DNA of 9,017 nt from Mucilaginibacter sp. UBA4741 (GTDB lineage: Bacteria > Bacteroidota > Bacteroidia > Sphingobacteriales > Sphingobacteriaceae): assembly GCA_002403905.1 (NCBI GenBank), contig DHIR01000137.1:1-9017 (forward strand), written 5' to 3'. Of this stretch, positions 5,436-9,017 are shown one piece after another. Both the position numbers and the translations under genes were made by a program. The notes beneath the pieces are model-generated. The model worked only from the letters and a program-made list of their open reading frames with translations, searched no databases and was not told the DNA's origin. Each line of letters opens with the position of its first letter. Within the stretch, counting starts at the first letter, position 1.

Positions 5436-5936
5436 ATGAATACATTTTACTTCATCGCGTTTTTGTCCATTTTCTTCTCCATCTTGGTGATTACGGCCAA
5501 AAATCCGGTGCATAGCATCCTTTACTTGATACTAACGTTTTTTACGTTCACTATCCACTACATTTTATTAAATGCACAGTTTTTGGCTATCGTAAATTTT
5601 ATTGTGTACATGGGTGCCATATTGGTGCTGTTTCTGTACACGCTGATGTTAATGAACCTGAACAAGGGGTCTGAACAGCCAAAATCAAACCTGATAAAAT
5701 TTGCCGCGGTTATTGGTGGTGGATGTTTTTTAATAACGATAGTAGCAGCGTTAAAAGCATTTGGCGCATCAAACCCTGTAATTTTAAAAGACCCAAGCCT
5801 GGGTCTGGTTAAAAACTTAGGAAAAGTACTATTCAACGAATATTTATTGCCTTTTGAGATATCGTCAGTATTGCTGTTATCGGCAATGGTGGGTGCTGTA
5901 TTATTGGCTACTAAAGACACTAAAACTGCTGCATAA
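5436..5936 (+). CDS. nuoJ: NADH-quinone oxidoreductase subunit J (ND6-type membrane subunit)
   Basis: This 166-residue protein has about five hydrophobic helices and the family's most conserved block at residues 47-73: NAQFLAIVNFIVYMGAI, followed by LVLFLYTLML. That block is the TM3 region, whose pi-bulge helps couple quinone chemistry to the proton path. An early KNPVHSILYLI segment (22-32) is also typical. It sits in the membrane arm between NuoH/NuoA and NuoK. ATG 5436 is preceded by an in-frame TAG two codons upstream, so no earlier start in this frame is possible. The stop overlaps the nuoK start by one base (TAATG). Length is normal. Confidence 0.95.
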   Translation: MNTFYFIAFLSIFFSILVITAKNPVHSILYLILTFFTFTIHYILLNAQFLAIVNFIVYMGAILVLFLYTLMLMNLNKGSEQPKSNLIKFAAVIGGGCFLITIVAALKAFGASNPVILKDPSLGLVKNLGKVLFNEYLLPFEISSVLLLSAMVGAVLLATKDTKTAA

Positions 5937-6265
5937 TGGAAAACTTAACACATACATTACTAGCTGTACCGCTTAACCATTACATTATACTAAGCACAAT
6001 TATATTTTCGATAGGGGTTATGGGCGTTTTAGTTCGTCGTAATGCCATCGTAATATTTATGTCGGTCGAGTTGATGTTGAATGCGGTAAACTTATTATTA
6101 GCCGCTTTCTCTGTATATAATGGCGATGCAAGCGGGCAGGTTTTTGTATTTTTTATTATGGCCCTGGCCGCCGCAGAAGTAGCAGTTGGCCTGGCAATAA
6201 TTGTAATGATATACCGCAACACAAATTCGATAGATATTAATGTGTTGAACAGGTTGAAATGGTAG
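5936..6265 (+). CDS. nuoK: NADH-quinone oxidoreductase subunit K (ND4L-type membrane subunit)
   Basis: A 109-residue, three-helix membrane subunit in the proton-translocating arm, related to MnhC/MrpC antiporter subunits. The two buried glutamates needed for the family's proton path are present: E45 in MSVELMLNAVNLLL and E81 in MALAAAEVAVGLAI. Length is slightly above the usual 100-105 residues because of a short N-terminal addition. The start overlaps the nuoJ stop by one base. A 98-nt repeat-containing gap separates its stop from nuoL, although the family is normally tightly linked to nuoL. Confidence 0.97.
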   Translation: MENLTHTLLAVPLNHYIILSTIIFSIGVMGVLVRRNAIVIFMSVELMLNAVNLLLAAFSVYNGDASGQVFVFFIMALAAAEVAVGLAIIVMIYRNTNSIDINVLNRLKW

Positions 6266-6273
6266 CTTAATTG

Positions 6274-6301
6274 CGGATTTCGAATGTTCAATTTCGGATT
6301 T
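6274..6301 (+). repeat. Short direct repeat in nuoK-nuoL gap (CGGATTT type, 21-nt spacing)
   Basis: CGGATTT occurs at 6274-6280 and 6295-6301, each soon followed by GAAT, with a TTCGAA palindrome at 6279-6284 between them. The two copies are 21 nt apart. This looks like part of a degenerate intergenic repeat. I see no coding frame and no terminator-like stem with a T tract here. Confidence 0.5.
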
Positions 6302-6332
6302 GAATTAATTTAATAATAAAGAAAAACGTAAT

Positions 6333-6360
6333 ACGTACAACGTTAAACGTACAACATAAC
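6333..6360 (+). repeat. Two-copy 14-bp tandem repeat just upstream of nuoL (ACGTACAAC type)
   Basis: ACGTACAACGTTAA (6333-6346) is followed at once by ACGTACAACATAAC (6347-6360), identical at 11 of 14 positions. A partial earlier copy, AACGTAAT, is at 6325-6332. The second copy ends 3 nt before the nuoL ATG, so these repeats form the whole ribosome-landing region, which has no Shine-Dalgarno match. Confidence 0.6.
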
Positions 6361-6363
6361 AAC

Positions 6364-8268
6364 ATGGATAAATACATCTGGCTTATTCCTTTATTACCGT
6401 TAGCCGGTTTCGTTATTAACGGCATTGGCCGCAATACATTACCAAAAGGCGTTATAGGCTTTATTGGCAATTTGTTGGTTTTAATTTCTTTCGGATTAAG
6501 CGTTGGCGCTTTTATCCAGATCAAAACAACCGGTCAGCCAATAAATGTTGATCTGTTTACCTGGTTCTCTGTTGGTGCATTGAAAGTTAATTTTGCTTTC
6601 CTGGTAGATCAGTTAAGCTCAATCATGCTATTGATCATTACCGGTGTAGGCTTTTTAATTCACCTGTACTCTGTTGGTTATATGCATGATGATGAAGGCT
6701 TTGGTAAGTTCTTCGCTTACTTAAACCTGTTTGTTTTCTTCATGTTATTGCTGGTATTGGGTTCAAACTACCTGGTAATGTTTATAGGCTGGGAAGGTGT
6801 AGGGCTTTGCTCTTACCTGCTGATCGGCTTTTGGTATACCAATCCAAATTATGCCGAGGCCGCCAAGAAAGCATTCATCATGAACCGTATTGGCGACTTA
6901 GGTTTCCTGATAGGCATATTTGTAATATTCCACACGTTTGATAGTATAACTTATGCTGAGGTATTTAAGAGAGCAGCTTATGTGCATGACGCACCTTTTG
7001 TACTCATCACTTTATTATTATTTGTAGGCGCTGTAGGCAAATCAGCACAATTGCCGTTATTTACCTGGTTGCCTGACGCTATGGCCGGCCCAACCCCGGT
7101 ATCAGCCTTAATACACGCGGCAACTATGGTTACCGCAGGTGTTTATATGATAGCCCGCTCAAACATCTTATTCACAATGGCTCCTGAAACTATGGAGGTT
7201 ATTGCCATTATCGGATTAGCAACAGCTGCATTCGCGGCATTGATTGCGGTAACACAAACAGATATTAAAAAGGTCTTGGCTTATTCAACTGTATCGCAGT
7301 TAGGTTACATGTTTTTAGGTTTGGGTGTTGGTGCTTATACCGGCGCTTTCTTCCACGTATTAACTCACGCTTTCTTTAAAGCATTATTATTCCTGGGTGC
7401 AGGTTCTGTAATTCACGCCATGGGCGGTGAGCAGGATATGCGCAAAATGGGCGGACTAGCCGGAAAAATAAAGATCACCTTTGTAACCATGCTGGTTGGT
7501 ACCATTGCAATTGCAGGTATCCCGCCATTCTCTGGTTTCTTTTCTAAAGACGAAATTTTGGCCGCGGCCTATGCACATAGTACCACATTTTATGTAGTAG
7601 GTGTTATCACTGCTATGTTAACCTCGTTCTATATGTTCCGGATGATGTACCTAACGTTCTGGGGTAAATTCCGTGGGACGCATGAGCAGGATCATCATTT
7701 ACATGAGTCGCCGCGAAGCATGACTATTCCATTGATCGTGTTGGCTATACTATCAGCCGTCGGTGGTATGATAGGCGTACCGGCAGTAATGGGCGGCCAT
7801 CATGAACTAGGAGCTTACCTTGCACCGGTTTTTGAAGCATCACACAAAATATTAGGCGAGCATGAGTTAGCTGCCAGTACAGAATGGCTATTAATGGGCC
7901 TGTCTGTTGGCGGCGCTTTAATTGCCATGGCTTATGCTTATGTAAAATATGTTAAAAACGCGCATGTACCTGTTGAAGATACCGAAGAGCGCTCGATACT
8001 TGCCAACTTATCTTACCATAAATTTTATGTTGATGAGATATATGATTTCCTGATCCGCAGGCCGCTTGATGCTTTATCAGGTTTCTTCTACAACGTTGTT
8101 GAGCGTTTAGGTATTGACGGGTTGGTGAATGACATTGGTAAAGGTACGCTCGAATCAAGCAAGGCCCTGCGTTTGCTGCAAACAGGTAATGTAGGTTTCT
8201 ACATATTTATGATGGTGGCTGGTATTATTGCCATATTACTGTATAGTTTAAAATTGTTTACAATATAA
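6364..8268 (+). CDS. nuoL: NADH-quinone oxidoreductase subunit L (ND5-type proton-pumping subunit)
   Basis: This 634-residue antiporter-like subunit sits at the far end of the membrane arm and translocates protons. Key residues are in place: E144 in GWEGVGLCSYLLIGFW, K226 in GAVGKSAQLPLFTWLPDAM, the TM7-8 block AGPTPVSALIHAATMV (241-256), Q298-x-D300-I-K-K303 with AYSTVSQLGYM (306-316), H335 and K339 in THAFFKALLFLGAG, and K395 in FFSKDE. A histidine-rich loop THEQDHHLHESP (439-450) follows TM12-13. The C-terminal third contains a polar stretch (about 530-605) that would be the long lateral helix, ending in a final membrane helix at about 610-630. Length fits NuoL. The ATG is the first in frame after the repeat-containing gap, and nuoM starts one base after the stop. 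Confidence 0.97.
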   Translation: MDKYIWLIPLLPLAGFVINGIGRNTLPKGVIGFIGNLLVLISFGLSVGAFIQIKTTGQPINVDLFTWFSVGALKVNFAFLVDQLSSIMLLIITGVGFLIHLYSVGYMHDDEGFGKFFAYLNLFVFFMLLLVLGSNYLVMFIGWEGVGLCSYLLIGFWYTNPNYAEAAKKAFIMNRIGDLGFLIGIFVIFHTFDSITYAEVFKRAAYVHDAPFVLITLLLFVGAVGKSAQLPLFTWLPDAMAGPTPVSALIHAATMVTAGVYMIARSNILFTMAPETMEVIAIIGLATAAFAALIAVTQTDIKKVLAYSTVSQLGYMFLGLGVGAYTGAFFHVLTHAFFKALLFLGAGSVIHAMGGEQDMRKMGGLAGKIKITFVTMLVGTIAIAGIPPFSGFFSKDEILAAAYAHSTTFYVVGVITAMLTSFYMFRMMYLTFWGKFRGTHEQDHHLHESPRSMTIPLIVLAILSAVGGMIGVPAVMGGHHELGAYLAPVFEASHKILGEHELAASTEWLLMGLSVGGALIAMAYAYVKYVKNAHVPVEDTEERSILANLSYHKFYVDEIYDFLIRRPLDALSGFFYNVVERLGIDGLVNDIGKGTLESSKALRLLQTGNVGFYIFMMVAGIIAILLYSLKLFTI

Positions 8269-8269
8269 A

Positions 8270-9017
8270 ATGACGGTTAGTATATTAATATTTTTGCCGG
8301 TTATTGCGGCGCTTGCTGTTCTCTTCTTTAAGAACGAAACAGCTAAACACGCGGCATTATTTTTCTCCGTAATAGAACTGGCAATCGCCGGCATATTCCT
8401 GGCTAATTTTGTACCCGATGCTACCACACAATTTGCTGTTGACGTACCATGGATAGTAAAGCTGGGTATTTACTTTAGCGCCGGTATTGATGGTATCAGC
8501 ATGATAATGGTGTTGCTTACTACGGTGCTTGTTCCGCTTATAATTTTAACAACCTATAAACACCAGTATAAAAATGCCAATGCTTTTTACGCGTTGATAT
8601 TATTTATGCAGGCAGGTATGCTGGTTGTGTTTACCGCTTTAGATGGCTTTTTATTCTACGTAGGTTGGGAAGCGGCATTAATACCTATCTATTTTATCTG
8701 CTCACTTTGGGGCGGCGAAAATAGGATACGTATCACCATTAAATTTTTCATCTATACGTTTGCCGGTTCGTTATTGATGTTGCTGGGCATTATATACATG
8801 TATATGCAATCGCCTGGTCAGAACTATAGCATAACCGAGTTTTATGCCAGCAGCCAACTTACTGCAGGCCATTCAGGTTTGGTGTTCTGGGCCTTCTTCC
8901 TGGCGTTTGCTATCAAAATGCCATTGTTCCCGTTCCATACCTGGCAGCCCGATACTTATACCGAAGCACCAAGTGCAGGTACCATGATGCTAGCGGGCAT
9001 TATGCTTAAAATGGGTA
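8270..9017 (+). CDS. nuoM: NADH-quinone oxidoreductase subunit M (ND4-type proton-pumping subunit), 5' part only
   Basis: ATG 8270 opens a frame that continues past the window edge: 249 complete codons are visible, about half the family's usual 480-510. It encodes an antiporter-like proton-pumping subunit of the membrane arm, beside NuoL and NuoN. Diagnostic residues are E134 in YVGWEAALIPIYFICSLWGG (130-149) and K217 in FAIKMPLFPFHTWQPDTYTE (213-232), followed by APSAGTMMLAGIMLKMG at the edge. The W-Q-P-D-T-Y-T-E variant replaces the W-L-P-D-A-H-T-x seen in many Proteobacteria. The gene starts one base after nuoL, so translation is probably coupled. The 3' half and what follows (nuoN expected) cannot be seen. 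Confidence 0.95.
   Translation, partial: MTVSILIFLPVIAALAVLFFKNETAKHAALFFSVIELAIAGIFLANFVPDATTQFAVDVPWIVKLGIYFSAGIDGISMIMVLLTTVLVPLIILTTYKHQYKNANAFYALILFMQAGMLVVFTALDGFLFYVGWEAALIPIYFICSLWGGENRIRITIKFFIYTFAGSLLMLLGIIYMYMQSPGQNYSITEFYASSQLTAGHSGLVFWAFFLAFAIKMPLFPFHTWQPDTYTEAPSAGTMMLAGIMLKMG

Noticed and set aside
5558..5920. Minus-strand open frame of 120 codons opposite nuoJ
   Set aside because: It is fully antisense to a clear NuoJ with conserved motifs and contains no recognisable domain, so it is a shadow frame.

Overview
The window is a stretch of the nuo operon for respiratory complex I (proton-pumping NADH:quinone oxidoreductase), all on the + strand. It runs from the 3' end of nuoD through nuoE, F, G, H, I, J, K and L into the first 249 codons of nuoM, and is cut at both ends. 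Several features point to Bacteroidota, probably Sphingobacteriaceae (Mucilaginibacter/Pedobacter-like): the short NuoG (331 aa, no molybdopterin-type catalytic domain), the style of the NuoH/NuoL/NuoM sequences, AT-rich intergenic repeats, weak or absent Shine-Dalgarno sites, and a four-helix-bundle (23S rRNA intervening-sequence protein family) relic. The genus is an inference from sequence style, not a database result.

Layout: nuoD tail (1-135) overlaps nuoE (128-652). Two small membrane-protein genes follow (665-844 and 850-1035). They share a C-terminal motif, H-[IV]-N-Y-Y-x-x-T-G, and look like a diverged tandem pair. nuoF is at 1040-2398. The nuoF-nuoG gap (2399-2843) is bounded by a perfect 16-bp inverted repeat and holds a broken four-helix-bundle gene, so it looks like a decayed insertion between two co-transcribed genes. 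nuoG (2844-3839), nuoH (3839-4873) and nuoI (4875-5372) are tightly packed. A 63-nt gap (5373-5435) with a possible promoter element and an odd mini-ORF precedes nuoJ (5436-5936), which overlaps nuoK (5936-6265) by one base. A 98-nt gap (6266-6363) with two kinds of short direct repeats precedes nuoL (6364-8268), and nuoM starts one base after nuoL ends.

How the parts work together: NuoE, F and G form the NADH-oxidising module (FMN plus Fe-S clusters). NuoI and NuoD carry electrons to quinone at the interface with NuoH. NuoJ, K, L and M are membrane proton-translocating subunits. Every expected cofactor or key charged residue that I looked for in E, F, G, H, I, K, L and M is present, so the enzyme looks functional.

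The unusual content is not in the core subunits. It is the tandem small membrane proteins between nuoE and nuoF, the inverted-repeat-bounded relic between nuoF and nuoG, the extra cysteine set in the C-terminal part of the short NuoG, and the repeats in the nuoK-nuoL gap. I see no tRNA, rRNA, CRISPR array or convincing terminator, and no credible minus-strand gene.
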